Shown: piece after piece, positions 34,365-43,897 of the stretch
Position numbering within the stretch: position 1 is the first letter of the stretch
Layout of the letters: the number at the start of each line of letters is the position of its first letter
Assembly (NCBI GenBank): GCA_044432865.1
Contig: JAWXUF010000005.1
Coordinates: 1 to 45,195 of the forward strand
DNA from: JAWXUE01 sp044432865
Lineage (GTDB): Bacteria; Bacillota_I; Bacilli_A; Acholeplasmatales; Anaeroplasmataceae
Direction: 5' to 3'
Length of the DNA stretch: 45,195 bases
The notes under the pieces: model-generated
Database searches by the model: none
What the model saw: only the letters and a program-made list of their open reading frames with translations
What the model was told of the DNA's origin: nothing
Made by a program: the position numbers and the translations under genes

Positions 34365-35231
34365 ATGGCACAAATTCAATGGTTTCCAGGTCATATGGCG
34401 AAAGCTAGAAGAGAAATAACAGAAAAATTACATTTAGTAGATATTGTTTTTGAAATAGTAGATGCTAGAATTCCATTTTCTAGTAGTAACCCAATGATGA
34501 GAGAAATAGTAAAAAGTAAACCTAGATTGGTTTTATTAAATAAAGCTAAATTAGCAGATCCAAAGATTACAAAATATTGGATGGAGTATTATCAAGCACA
34601 AGGTTGTTACACATTAGATATAGATTTAATTGAAAATTATAATCTAAATAAAATTATGACAGTATGTACTGAAGCATTAAAAGATAAAATAGATCGTGAT
34701 TTATCAAGAGGTCTTAAAGCAGCGAAAATAAGAGCTATGGTTATTGGAATTCCTAATGTTGGGAAGTCTACATTTATTAATACATTATGTAAAAGAAAAA
34801 GTTTAATAGTTGGAGATAGACCAGGTGTTACAAAGGGACAAACTTGGATGAAAGTAAACGACTCTTTAGAGTTACTTGATACTCCAGGTATTTTATGGCC
34901 TAAATTTGATACAAAAAATATAGCATTAAATCTAGCGTTATCTGGAGCAATTAAAGATGATATTTTACCAATTGATGAAGTAATTACTTATGGACTAGAA
35001 TTTATGAAAAAATTCTATCCTGCTAATTTATCAAAAGCTTATAATATTGAAATAGATGATAATTTAGAAGTTTTAGAAGTTTATGATTTAATTGGAAGAA
35101 AACGCGGATGTATAATGCGTGGTAATGAAATAGATTACGAGAGAGTAGTTAAATTAATATTACATGATTTAAGACATAACAAATTAGGGGTATTAAGTTA
35201 TGATAGAGATGAAGAATATTTACAAGTTTGA
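34365..35231 (+). CDS. rbgA: Ribosome biogenesis GTPase RbgA (YlqF)
   Basis: Circularly permuted GTPase needed for a late step of 50S subunit assembly. The permuted motif order is seen: G4 LLNKAKLADP near residue 60, G1 GIPNVGKSTFIN near 129, G3 LDTPGILWPK near 172. The N-terminus IQWFPGHMAKARRE is the family hallmark. 288 residues is normal. ATG 34365 follows AAGGAGG and lies one base after the signal peptidase stop. It ends in TGA and overlaps rnhB by 32 nt, keeping the conserved rbgA-rnhB pair. Confidence 0.96.
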   Translation: MAQIQWFPGHMAKARREITEKLHLVDIVFEIVDARIPFSSSNPMMREIVKSKPRLVLLNKAKLADPKITKYWMEYYQAQGCYTLDIDLIENYNLNKIMTVCTEALKDKIDRDLSRGLKAAKIRAMVIGIPNVGKSTFINTLCKRKSLIVGDRPGVTKGQTWMKVNDSLELLDTPGILWPKFDTKNIALNLALSGAIKDDILPIDEVITYGLEFMKKFYPANLSKAYNIEIDDNLEVLEVYDLIGRKRGCIMRGNEIDYERVVKLILHDLRHNKLGVLSYDRDEEYLQV

Positions 35232-35841
35232 GAATGAACAAATAAATAAAGGTGTTAAATATATTGCTGGAGTGGATGAGGCTGGACGTGGTCCTTTAGC
35301 TGGTGCGTTAGTAGTTGCAGCATGTATTTTACCAAATGGTGTTAAAATCGAAGGTGTAGATGATTCTAAAAGTATTAGTGATAAGAAAAGAAGAATTGCA
35401 TTCGAAGAAATAAAAAAACATGCTATAGCATATTCTATAGTGTTTATTACACCTGAAGAAATAGATGAGCATAATATATATGCAGCAACTCAACTTGGAA
35501 TGATGAGAGCAATTGATGAATTAAGTATTAAACCAGAGCATGTTTTAATTGATGCAATGCCATTACCTAATTTAACGATTGAACATCAATCTATTATTAA
35601 GGGTGATGCATTAAGCGTTTCAATAGGTGCTGCTAGTATTTTAGCAAAAGTAACAAGAGATGATTATATGGAAAGTATGCATTTAAAATATCCTGAGTAT
35701 TCTTTTAATAAACATAAAGGATATGGTACAAAAGTACATATGGAAGCATTAGAAAAATATGGTCCATGTGATATTCATCGTAAAAGTTATAAACCTATAA
35801 AGAAATTTTTAGAAGATCCACAAATGAAATTAGATATTTAA
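35200..35841 (+). CDS. rnhB: Ribonuclease HII
   Basis: Removes RNA from RNA-DNA hybrids and incises at misincorporated ribonucleotides. Active-site residues are in AGVDEAGRGPLAG (Asp, Glu) and LIDAMPLP (Asp). SVSIGAASILAKVTRDDYM and YSFNKHKGYGT complete the family pattern. 213 residues; Bacillus RnhB has an N-terminal extension that is absent here. TTAGGGGTATT precedes ATG 35200; an ATG at 35209 is an alternative. dprA, which often separates rnhB from topA, is missing. Confidence 0.94.
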   Translation: MIEMKNIYKFENEQINKGVKYIAGVDEAGRGPLAGALVVAACILPNGVKIEGVDDSKSISDKKRRIAFEEIKKHAIAYSIVFITPEEIDEHNIYAATQLGMMRAIDELSIKPEHVLIDAMPLPNLTIEHQSIIKGDALSVSIGAASILAKVTRDDYMESMHLKYPEYSFNKHKGYGTKVHMEALEKYGPCDIHRKSYKPIKKFLEDPQMKLDI

Positions 35842-35844
35842 TTT

Positions 35845-35879
35845 CTTTGTTGACAAAGTTATGTAATTCATAATATTAT
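35845..35879 (+). promoter_or_regulatory. topA promoter with palindrome over the -35
   Basis: A consensus -35 TTGACA (35850-35855) is followed 18 bp later by TATTAT (35874-35879). The -35 is inside a perfect 14-bp palindrome CTTTGTTGACAAAG (35845-35858), a possible operator. Confidence 0.6.
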
Positions 35880-35912
35880 TTAAATTAGACAATATGAAAG
35901 GGGATTAATCAA

Positions 35913-38174
35913 ATGAAGATAATAATAGTAGAGTCACCTGCTAAATCAAAAACAATTGAAGGATATATGGGTGATGATTATAGAGTTTTAGCTTCTTATG
36001 GTCATATTAGAGACTTAGCTACATCTGGAAAAGGTGGATTAGGTATTGATATTGCTAAAGGTTTTATCCCATCATATATAATAAGTGATGATAAAAAAAC
36101 AAGAGTAAGAGATTTAAAAAAGGCATGTGCTGGTAATGAAGTATTTCTTGCAACCGATCCAGACCGCGAAGGTGAAGCAATTAGTTGGCATTTAGCAAGT
36201 GTATTAGATTTAGATCCACTTACTACTAAAAGAGTAGTATTTAATGAGATTACTAAGGACGCTATTCATACAGCATTTAATAATCCTAAATATTTAGATA
36301 TGAATTTAGTTTCTTCTCAAGAAACAAGAAGAATGCTTGATAGAATTATTGGTTTTAAATTATCTTCTTTATTACAAAGAAAGATTAAAAGTAAATCTGC
36401 TGGGAGAGTTCAATCAAGTGTTTTGAAAATTATTGTTGAGTTAGATCAAGAAATTAAAGATTTCATTAGTGTACCATATTGGGAATTAGATGGTTTAATG
36501 GATGAAAAATATAAAGTAGAACATGTTAATAACAAATTAACTAAAATTAAATATGATAAGTATGAAGATGCTAAACATGTTTTTGATAGTTTAGGTAAAG
36601 ATTTTAAAGTAGAAGATATCATTATTAAAGAGTCAAAAAGCGAAGCTAGACCTCCTTTAATTACTTCAACATTACAACAAGAAGCATCAAACAAACATTC
36701 ATATGCTCCTGATAGAACAATGCGTATTGCTCAATCTTTATATGAAGGTAAAGAAATTGGTGGTAATTTATTAGGGTTAATTACATATATGCGTACCGAT
36801 TCTACAAGGTTATCAGATATGTTCATTAATGACGCAAAAAGTTTTATTGCTAGTGAATTTGGTAAAGAGTATGTTGGGAGTATTAAGTCAGGTAAAAAAT
36901 CAAAAAATCAACAAGATGCACATGAGGCTATTAGACCTTCAAGTGTACATCGTACTCCTAAATCATTAGAAAAATACTTAACAAAAGAAGAATTAAATGT
37001 TTATACAATTATTTATAATAGAGCTGTTGGTAGTTTAATGGCTGCGGCAACTTTTGAAAATACAACTGTTGTATTTAATAACAATAGTTATAATTTTAAG
37101 TTAGTAGGAAAGAAATTATTATTTGATGGATTTAGAATACTTTCTCCAAAGAAAGATGATGAATTTATCCCTAGTTTTAAAAAGGGTCAAGTTCTAAATA
37201 ATATCGTTATTGAATTAGAAGAATTACATACAAAACCTAAGGCTAGATTTACTCAAGCAAGCTTAATTAAAGCCATGGAAGAATTAGGAATTGGTCGTCC
37301 TTCTACTTATGCACAAACTGTTAGAACGCTTATTTCAAGAGACTATATTGTAATTGAAGAAGGCAAAATTTTCCCTACAGAACAAGGTATTTTGACTACA
37401 AGGAAGTTAGAAGAGTTCTTTGATGAGATAATTGAACCATCATATACAGCTAAGATGGAAACTTCTTTAGATGAGATAGCAAATGGTGAAAAAAATAATA
37501 TTATTGAGTTAACAGAATTCTATGATAGATTTGAACCTTTATATCAAAGCGCTATTGAAAATATGGAAAAAATAGCTGATATTCCTACTGGTGAATATTG
37601 TCCGAAATGTAATAATGAATTAGTTATTAAAAAAGGTAGATATGGTGATTTTACAGCATGTATGAGTTATCCAGAGTGTAAATATATTAAGAAGGAATTT
37701 GAAGAGGAAGAAGAAATCGGTATTACTTGTCCTAACTGTAGAAAAGGTAATATTGTTAATAGAGTTGCTCAAAGAGGACCTAATAAAGGAAATGTATTTT
37801 ATGCTTGTAACAATTATCCAAAATGTAAAACTTCATATTCATATAAACCTGTAGAAGAGTTTTGTAGTATTTGTGGTTCTGTATCATTAGAATCACCAGA
37901 TGGATTAATTTGTTCAAATGTTGATTGTGGTAAAGATCCAAGTGAAAAAATTATTTGCCCTGTTTGTAACAAGGGTGAATTAGTTGAGAAAACTGCAACT
38001 AAAGGAAAAAATTCTGGAAATAAATTTTATGCTTGTAATAATTTCCCAAGATGTAGAACGTTGTTTACTGATCCCCCAACAAACAAAAGATGTTTAGTTT
38101 GTAATAAGATGATTGTTATAAAAGAAGATAAAGAAGTTTGTAGTGATGAAAAATGCGTTACGAATTCTAATTAA
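35913..38174 (+). CDS. topA: DNA topoisomerase I (type IA)
   Basis: Relaxes negative supercoils. The TOPRIM domain opens IIIVESPAKSKTIEGYMG and contains TDPDREGEAISWH near residue 81-93. The catalytic tyrosine is in LITYMRTDSTRL (about 291), and the core includes GIGRPSTYAQT. From about residue 565 the C-terminus holds five small zinc-binding units (CPKCNNE, CPNCRKG, CSICGS, CPVCNKG, CLVCNK), more than the three usual in E. coli. 753 residues in all. AAAGGGGATT precedes the ATG. It has a strong promoter of its own. Confidence 0.96.
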   Translation: MKIIIVESPAKSKTIEGYMGDDYRVLASYGHIRDLATSGKGGLGIDIAKGFIPSYIISDDKKTRVRDLKKACAGNEVFLATDPDREGEAISWHLASVLDLDPLTTKRVVFNEITKDAIHTAFNNPKYLDMNLVSSQETRRMLDRIIGFKLSSLLQRKIKSKSAGRVQSSVLKIIVELDQEIKDFISVPYWELDGLMDEKYKVEHVNNKLTKIKYDKYEDAKHVFDSLGKDFKVEDIIIKESKSEARPPLITSTLQQEASNKHSYAPDRTMRIAQSLYEGKEIGGNLLGLITYMRTDSTRLSDMFINDAKSFIASEFGKEYVGSIKSGKKSKNQQDAHEAIRPSSVHRTPKSLEKYLTKEELNVYTIIYNRAVGSLMAAATFENTTVVFNNNSYNFKLVGKKLLFDGFRILSPKKDDEFIPSFKKGQVLNNIVIELEELHTKPKARFTQASLIKAMEELGIGRPSTYAQTVRTLISRDYIVIEEGKIFPTEQGILTTRKLEEFFDEIIEPSYTAKMETSLDEIANGEKNNIIELTEFYDRFEPLYQSAIENMEKIADIPTGEYCPKCNNELVIKKGRYGDFTACMSYPECKYIKKEFEEEEEIGITCPNCRKGNIVNRVAQRGPNKGNVFYACNNYPKCKTSYSYKPVEEFCSICGSVSLESPDGLICSNVDCGKDPSEKIICPVCNKGELVEKTATKGKNSGNKFYACNNFPRCRTLFTDPPTNKRCLVCNKMIVIKEDKEVCSDEKCVTNSN

Positions 38175-38200
38175 TAGGTGTCTTATGACACCTATTTTTA
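38173..38200 (+). terminator. Terminator overlapping the topA stop
   Basis: AATAGGTGTC/GACACCTATT with a TTAT loop is followed by TTT. Two bases of the topA stop codon are in the left arm. Confidence 0.75.
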
Positions 38201-38216
38201 CTAAAGAGGTGATTTT

Positions 38217-39017
38217 ATGGTTACAATAGAAGACGCTATTAAATTTAGAGAAGAACTAAAATATAACGAATGTATAGAAACTCTAAAAATATTAATGGAT
38301 GATAATAATAAAGATGCTTATGAGTTATATGCAACTCTTTGTTTTAATGGTGAAGGTATTGAAAAAAATATTGAACAATCTGTTGAATTATTTACTAAAG
38401 CAGCAAACTTAGGAAGTAGTCGTGCAATGTTTAATGTTGCTAGTATGTATCATAGTGGTCTTGGTGTAGAAGTAAATGTTGAAAAAGCATTAGAATTTTA
38501 TAATGAAGCTGCTAATTTAAAAGATTTAAAAGCGTTACAAAGGCTTGCTGGGATATATTTACAAGGTGAAGGTGTAGAAGTTAATTATCCTATTGCGATG
38601 GAATACTTAAAAAGAGCCGGACTTGAAGGTGATTTTGAAGCACAACATATCGTTGGTGATATGTATTTAAATGGTGCATGCGGTGAAGTTAATTACAAAG
38701 AAGCAATTAAATATTTTGAACTTGCTGCATCAGCTAATTACTTAGAATCATATGGTGTTTTAGGATGTATCTATTTAAATGGTTGGGGAGTAGATGTTGA
38801 TTTAAATAAAGTTGTATTTTATTGGGGTACCGCAGCAGAACACCAACATGTTTTATCCCAATATGGAATGGGTATTTTATATCAAAATGGTACAGGAGTC
38901 AAACAAGATTTAAATAAAGCATTTGAGTTATTATCAATTGCTGCTCAAAGAAATTTAGATTTAGCACAAGAAGCATTACAAAATCCTATATATGATGAAT
39001 TAAAGCAAAATAGTTAA
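38217..39017 (+). CDS. Sel1-like repeat (TPR-type) protein
   Basis: The 266-residue product has about six tandem 36-residue Sel1 repeats. Typical consensus pieces are AMFNVASMYHSGLGVEVNVE, ALQRLAGIYLQGEGVEVNYP, AQHIVGDMYLNGACGEVNYK and SQYGMGILYQNGTGVKQDLN. Such repeats form a helical scaffold for protein binding. There is no signal peptide or membrane segment, so it is probably cytoplasmic. Partner and role are unknown. AGAGGTGAT precedes the ATG. It sits between topA and ftsY, where smc would lie in Bacillus upstream of ftsY. Confidence 0.88.
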   Translation: MVTIEDAIKFREELKYNECIETLKILMDDNNKDAYELYATLCFNGEGIEKNIEQSVELFTKAANLGSSRAMFNVASMYHSGLGVEVNVEKALEFYNEAANLKDLKALQRLAGIYLQGEGVEVNYPIAMEYLKRAGLEGDFEAQHIVGDMYLNGACGEVNYKEAIKYFELAASANYLESYGVLGCIYLNGWGVDVDLNKVVFYWGTAAEHQHVLSQYGMGILYQNGTGVKQDLNKAFELLSIAAQRNLDLAQEALQNPIYDELKQNS

Positions 39018-39045
39018 GATTAAATTCTTAACTATTTTTTCTATT
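39011..39045 (+). terminator. Terminator overlapping the sel1-like gene's stop
   Basis: TAGTTAAGA/TCTTAACTA with a 6-nt loop is followed by TTTTTTCTATTTCTTT. The stop TAA is in the left arm. Confidence 0.82.
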
Positions 39046-39130
39046 TCTTTACAATGTTTTTTATTGTATTTAATTCATAAAAATGGTATTATATTTAAAG
39101 GTGTAACTATTAATTTAGGAGGAAATAACT

Positions 39131-40096
39131 ATGGCATTTTTTGGGTTATTTAAAAGTAAAGATAAAGAAAAATCACAAAAATATAAATTAGGAATGCATA
39201 AAACAAGAAGTAACAGTTTTTCTAATTTAAAAGAAGTGTTACAAAATAGTAAAAATATCGATGATTATTTATTTGATGAATTAGAAGAAATATTTATTAC
39301 TGCAGATATTGGTGTAGATACTGTAGTTAAATTCATTGATGATTTAAGAGATGAAGTAGAAAAACAAGGTATTACAGAACCTACTCAATTACAAGAAATT
39401 ATTATTGATAAAATGTTTGAAATTTATTTAAAAGGTCAAATTGTTGATACTAATTTAGTTGAATTAGAAAATGAATTATCAGTTTATTTATTTGTTGGGG
39501 TTAATGGTGTTGGTAAAACTACATCAATTGCTAAATTAGCGCATAGTTTAAAAGCACAAGGTAAAAAAGTACTTTTAGCTGCAGCAGATACTTTTAGAGC
39601 TGGAGCAATTGAACAACTTGCTACATGGGCTAGTCGTATTGGTGTTGATATAGTAACTCGTGAGGCAGGAAGTGATCCTTCAAGTGTTTGTTTTGATGCA
39701 ATTCAAAAAGCAAAAGAAGGAAATTATGATATTTTAATTTGTGATACTGCAGGAAGATTACAAAATAAAGTTAACTTAATGAAAGAATTAGAAAAAGTTA
39801 AAAGAGTTATCTCAAGAGAAATTCCAGAAGCTCCACACGAAACATTACTAGTAGTTGATGCAACAACAGGACAAAATGGTATGTCTCAAGCTAAATTATT
39901 TAAAGAATGTGTTGAACTAAGTGGTGTTGTATTAACTAAATTAGATGGTACAGCAAAAGGTGGAATTGTATTAGCTATTAGAAATGAATTAGATTTACAA
40001 ATTAAATTCGTAGGAATGGGAGAAAAATTAGATGATTTAGAACCATTTGATATTGAACAATATTTATATGGACTATTCGCTGATTTCTTTGATTAA
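39131..40096 (+). CDS. ftsY: Signal recognition particle receptor FtsY
   Basis: SRP receptor GTPase that delivers ribosome-nascent chains to the membrane translocon. G1 is GVNGVGKTTSIAKLA (about 121-135), followed by ADTFRAGAIEQL, DTAGRLQ and TKLDGTAKGG. 321 residues is typical; the N-terminal A domain is reduced to a short basic, Phe/Lys-rich head (MAFFGLFKSKDKEK) that can bind lipid. TTTAGGAGG precedes the ATG. It heads the ftsY-ylxM-ffh group conserved in Firmicutes. Confidence 0.96.
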   Translation: MAFFGLFKSKDKEKSQKYKLGMHKTRSNSFSNLKEVLQNSKNIDDYLFDELEEIFITADIGVDTVVKFIDDLRDEVEKQGITEPTQLQEIIIDKMFEIYLKGQIVDTNLVELENELSVYLFVGVNGVGKTTSIAKLAHSLKAQGKKVLLAAADTFRAGAIEQLATWASRIGVDIVTREAGSDPSSVCFDAIQKAKEGNYDILICDTAGRLQNKVNLMKELEKVKRVISREIPEAPHETLLVVDATTGQNGMSQAKLFKECVELSGVVLTKLDGTAKGGIVLAIRNELDLQIKFVGMGEKLDDLEPFDIEQYLYGLFADFFD

Positions 40097-40098
40097 TT

Positions 40099-40398
40099 AT
40101 GGAATTAGAAAAAAGAACACACTATATTAATTTATTTGATGTATATAAAAATTTATTAACAGATAAACAAAAAACTTATTTTGTAGAATATTATTTAGAA
40201 GATTATTCTTTAAAAGAAATAAGTGATTCATACAATGTTAGTAGAAATGCAATATTCGATCAAATAAAAAAAGTTATTAACATATTAGAAAATTTTGAAG
40301 AAAAATTAAATATATTAAATAAAAATACTAAAATAAAAAATCATATTGAAAATAATACATTAACAAATGATTTATTACTAGAAATAATTGAGGAGTGA
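40099..40398 (+). CDS. ylxM: YlxM/UPF0122 helix-turn-helix protein associated with SRP genes
   Basis: A 99-residue protein resembling sigma-70 region 4: KQKTYFVEYYLEDYSLKEIS and DSYNVSRNAIFDQIKKVINI form the two helices of the helix-turn-helix. In streptococci YlxM interacts with SRP components; its exact role is unclear. It starts 2 bp after ftsY without an evident Shine-Dalgarno and ends in TGA, its last codons carrying GAGGAGTGA, the ribosome site of ffh. This is a tightly coupled ftsY-ylxM-ffh cluster. Confidence 0.92.
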   Translation: MELEKRTHYINLFDVYKNLLTDKQKTYFVEYYLEDYSLKEISDSYNVSRNAIFDQIKKVINILENFEEKLNILNKNTKIKNHIENNTLTNDLLLEIIEE

Positions 40399-40403
40399 TT
40401 TAA

Positions 40404-41822
40404 ATGGCATTTGATGGTTTATCAGCAAGACTACAGGAGTCAATGAAGAAAATTAGAGGTCAAGGAAGTTTAACTGAAAAACATATTGACGAAATGATGA
40501 GAGATGTAAGACTTTCATTATTAGAAGCAGATGTTAACTATAAAGTAGTTAAAGAATTTTTAGCTAAAGTAAAAGAACAAGCTTTAGGTGAGAAAGTTAT
40601 GAAGGGATTAAATCCTGGACAACAAGTAGTTAAAATAGTTCACGAAGAATTAAAATTAATGCTTGGTGATGAAACTCATGAATTAAAATTTAAAGCAAGC
40701 GGTAAAACAGTATTTATGACTGCTGGGTTACAAGGGGTAGGTAAAACTACAGCTATTGGTAAAATGGCGGTTTACTTTAGAAAAATAAAAAAAGTTAAAC
40801 CTTTAATGATTGCTGCTGATATTTATCGTCCTGCAGCAGTTGATCAATTAGTTACTTTAGGTAAACAAGTTAATATCGATGTATTTGAAATGGGTACTAA
40901 AGAGAAAGTAACTAAAATTGTTAAAGCAGGTTTAGAATACGCAAAAGAGCATGGACATAATTTTATAATTGTAGATACAGCTGGTCGTTTACATATTGAT
41001 GAAGAATTAATTCAAGAATTAAAAGATGTTAAAAAGATTTGTGAACCAGATGAAGTATTACTTACTGTAGATGCTATGACAGGTCAAGATGCTGTTAATG
41101 TTGCTAAAACATTTAATGAAAACTTAGAAATAACAGGTATTATCTTAACTAAATTAGATGGAGATACAAGAGGTGGAGCTGCTTTATCAATTAAAACAGT
41201 TACTAATGTTCCTATCAAACTTATGTCAACTGGTGAACATTTAGATGAATTAGAAATATTCCATCCAGATCGTATGGCTGACCGTATTTTAGGAATGGGT
41301 GATGTCTTAACATTAATTGAAACAGCAACTCAGAATATCAATGAAGATGAAGCTATGTCAATGGTAGAAAAAATGGCAAGTGGTAATTATAATTATAACG
41401 ATATGACTAAACAGTTTAATATGATGAAAAAAATGGGTTCTATGTCAAAATTATTAGGTTTAGTACCTGGTATGGGACAAATGAAAGATCAAATGAAAAA
41501 TGTTGATGAAAAACAATTTTTATATATGCAAGCAATTATCTCATCAATGACAAAAGAAGAAAGAGCTAATCCTGATTTAATTGAAGATTCTTCTAGGAGA
41601 CGTGAAAGAATTTCAAAAGGTTCTGGAAGAAGTATTCAAGAAGTAAACAGATTAAGACAGTCGTTACAACAACAAAGAGCAATGGGTAAACAAATGGCTG
41701 GAATGGATGAAAAGAAAGCAAAACAAATGCAAAGACAAATGCAAACTGGACAGATGCCATCAATGGGTGGCGTTCAACATAAAAAAGGTAAAGGTAAAAA
41801 TAAAGGTGGATTCCGCTATTAA
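40404..41822 (+). CDS. ffh: Signal recognition particle protein Ffh
   Basis: SRP54 GTPase that binds signal peptides and 4.5S/6S RNA. N domain, then G1 GLQGVGKTTAIGKMA (about 108-122), DTAGRLH and TKLDGDTRGGAA. The C-terminal M domain (about 300-440) is methionine-rich, as needed for signal peptide binding, and contains the RNA-binding SRRRERISKGSGRS. It ends with a Lys/Gly tail (KKGKGKNKGG). 472 residues. The rpsP gene that follows in Bacillus is absent; tRNA-modification genes come next. Confidence 0.97.
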   Translation: MAFDGLSARLQESMKKIRGQGSLTEKHIDEMMRDVRLSLLEADVNYKVVKEFLAKVKEQALGEKVMKGLNPGQQVVKIVHEELKLMLGDETHELKFKASGKTVFMTAGLQGVGKTTAIGKMAVYFRKIKKVKPLMIAADIYRPAAVDQLVTLGKQVNIDVFEMGTKEKVTKIVKAGLEYAKEHGHNFIIVDTAGRLHIDEELIQELKDVKKICEPDEVLLTVDAMTGQDAVNVAKTFNENLEITGIILTKLDGDTRGGAALSIKTVTNVPIKLMSTGEHLDELEIFHPDRMADRILGMGDVLTLIETATQNINEDEAMSMVEKMASGNYNYNDMTKQFNMMKKMGSMSKLLGLVPGMGQMKDQMKNVDEKQFLYMQAIISSMTKEERANPDLIEDSSRRRERISKGSGRSIQEVNRLRQSLQQQRAMGKQMAGMDEKKAKQMQRQMQTGQMPSMGGVQHKKGKGKNKGGFRY

Positions 41823-41834
41823 GAGGTAAGGTTT

Positions 41835-42716
41835 ATGAAAATAATAGGTACAATTAAAAAAGCAGGAGATTTAGTTGATCTTAAGAAAAAGTGTAAAGGT
41901 GTATTATTAAGACATAAAGATATGTCATTAAGATATGATGTAGCTTTTTCTACAACTGAATTAAAAGAAGTAATATCTATAGCTATTAAATTTAAATTAA
42001 CAGTGTATGTTGATTTTACAAATTTATTTGATGATGAATCATTAGAGAAAGCTTATAAATTAGTTTTAGATTTACAAGAATATAATATCTTCTATGTTTA
42101 TAGTGATATTGGATTCTTTATGAAATTAAGTAGATTAAATTTAAATAAGAAATTAATATATGCTCCTGATACCTATGTTTGTAACTACCTTGATTTTAAC
42201 TTTTTTGCTAAATATAAAATATTTGGTACTTTCCCTTCTTTAGAAATTCCTTTAACTGATATTGCTGTTATTGGTAATAATAAGAAAAATAAATTATTTT
42301 ATAAAGCTTTTGGTAAAACTTCAATGTTTCATTCTAAAAGAAAACTAGTTACTTTATATCAAGAAAATTTTGATTTACCTAAAATACCTAAAAAAAGTAA
42401 ATTGAAATTAGTAGAAGAAACAAGAAAAGAAGAATACTTAATAGATGAAAAAAGTAATGGGACACATATATATCAATCTGGTATTAGAAATATACTTCCT
42501 GCTTTAGATACAATAAATGAAGTAGTAGATTTCATGTTACTTGATGGTATGTATATTAATCAAGATGATTATTTAAAAGTTATTGATATATACAAAGATG
42601 CACTAAATGATATTGATCATTTAAACTTATATAACCAAGAACTTGAAAAGTTATTTGATAATTTATCTTATAATTTTGTCTATGAAGACAGTGTTTATAA
42701 GAAAGGAGATTTCTAA
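41835..42716 (+). CDS. Peptidase U32-family-like protein, TrhP1 (YrrN) type
   Basis: 293-residue protein directly before a clear U32 protein, the arrangement of Bacillus yrrN-yrrO (trhP1-trhP2), whose products form 5-hydroxyuridine at the wobble position of tRNA. The C-terminal half (SGIRNILPALDTINEVVDFM, LLDGMYINQDDYLKVIDIY) follows the U32 barrel pattern. The U32 cysteine signature is absent, as expected for the first subunit. Assignment rests mainly on gene order. AAGAGGTAAG precedes the ATG. Its stop shares a base with the next start. Confidence 0.68.
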   Translation: MKIIGTIKKAGDLVDLKKKCKGVLLRHKDMSLRYDVAFSTTELKEVISIAIKFKLTVYVDFTNLFDDESLEKAYKLVLDLQEYNIFYVYSDIGFFMKLSRLNLNKKLIYAPDTYVCNYLDFNFFAKYKIFGTFPSLEIPLTDIAVIGNNKKNKLFYKAFGKTSMFHSKRKLVTLYQENFDLPKIPKKSKLKLVEETRKEEYLIDEKSNGTHIYQSGIRNILPALDTINEVVDFMLLDGMYINQDDYLKVIDIYKDALNDIDHLNLYNQELEKLFDNLSYNFVYEDSVYKKGDF

Positions 42717-43897
42717 TGGAATTATTAGCGCCTGCTGGAGATTTAGAAAAATTAAAAATAGCTGTAATTTATGGAGCAGATGCTGTATTCGTTGGAGGTC
42801 ATGATTTCTCTCTTAGATCTAGAGCATCAAACTTTACCTTTGAAGAACTAAAAGAAGGTGCAGAATTTTGCCATAAACATAATGCTAAATTATATGTAAC
42901 AACAAATATAATACCGCATAACAACGACCTTATTGGTCTTGTAGATTATTTACAAGAATTAGAAAAATGTAATATAGATGCAATTATTGCGAGTAGTTTT
43001 GCTATTGTAGAAGCAGCTAAAAAATATACAAATTTAGATGTTCATATTTCAACACAACAATCTCTAACTAATTCAGAAGCAGTACAATTTTACAAAGACT
43101 ATGGATTATCAAGAGTTGTTTTAGCACGTGAATTATCTATAAGTCAAATTAAGAAAATTAAAGATAATGTAGATATCGAATTAGAAGTATTTATTCATGG
43201 TGGTATGTGTAGTAGTTATAGTGGTAAATGTATGTTAAGTAATAATATGACTACAAGAGATGCGAACCGTGGAGGTTGTGCTCATTCTTGTCGTTGGAAT
43301 TATAGATTATATGAAGATGATAAAGAAGTTACACAAAATTATTTTTTTGCTATGAGTAGTAAGGATTTATCTGCTGTAAGGCAATTACCAAAATTAATTA
43401 ATGCTAAAGTTGATAGTTTTAAAATTGAAGGAAGAATGAAATCTCTTCATTATATTGCAACTGTCGTATCAGTTTATCGTAAGTTAATTGATGAATATAA
43501 AAATACAAAAACAATTAAAGATTATGAAAAATATGAAAACGAAATAAAAAAATGTGAAAACAGATTAACTTCAATTGGATGGTTAGAAGGTAAATTAACA
43601 GCAAATGAACAATTATATAATATGAGAAGCGAACAACCAACTCAAGAATTTGTTGGGATTGTAAAAGGTTATGATGAAGATAAAAAGAAATATATTGTTG
43701 AAGTGAGAAATCATTTTAAACCAAACAGTAAATTAGAAATTTTATCTCCAAGTAAAGATACAATACAATTTAAAATAAAAACAATCTTAGATGAAAACTT
43801 AGAAGAGTTAGATGCTGCAAGACATCCACTACAATTAGTTTACATTGATTCTAAAATTGAATTAAATGAGTATGATTTTTTAAGGTTAGTGAAATAA
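42716..43897 (+). CDS. U32 family tRNA 5-hydroxyuridine synthesis protein TrhP2 (YrrO)
   Basis: Opens ELLAPAGDLEKLKIAVIYGA with GADAVFVGG, the hallmark of U32 proteins, and contains the family signature EVFIHGGMCSSYSGKCMLS near residue 160, with two further cysteines in GGCAHSCRW. Such proteins use prephenate and iron-sulfur chemistry to hydroxylate wobble uridine; proteolysis is now doubted for this branch. 393 residues. AGAAAGGAGA precedes the ATG. In Bacillus the pair lies near greA, as here, though trmR (yrrM) and udk are not seen. Confidence 0.85.
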   Translation: MELLAPAGDLEKLKIAVIYGADAVFVGGHDFSLRSRASNFTFEELKEGAEFCHKHNAKLYVTTNIIPHNNDLIGLVDYLQELEKCNIDAIIASSFAIVEAAKKYTNLDVHISTQQSLTNSEAVQFYKDYGLSRVVLARELSISQIKKIKDNVDIELEVFIHGGMCSSYSGKCMLSNNMTTRDANRGGCAHSCRWNYRLYEDDKEVTQNYFFAMSSKDLSAVRQLPKLINAKVDSFKIEGRMKSLHYIATVVSVYRKLIDEYKNTKTIKDYEKYENEIKKCENRLTSIGWLEGKLTANEQLYNMRSEQPTQEFVGIVKGYDEDKKKYIVEVRNHFKPNSKLEILSPSKDTIQFKIKTILDENLEELDAARHPLQLVYIDSKIELNEYDFLRLVK

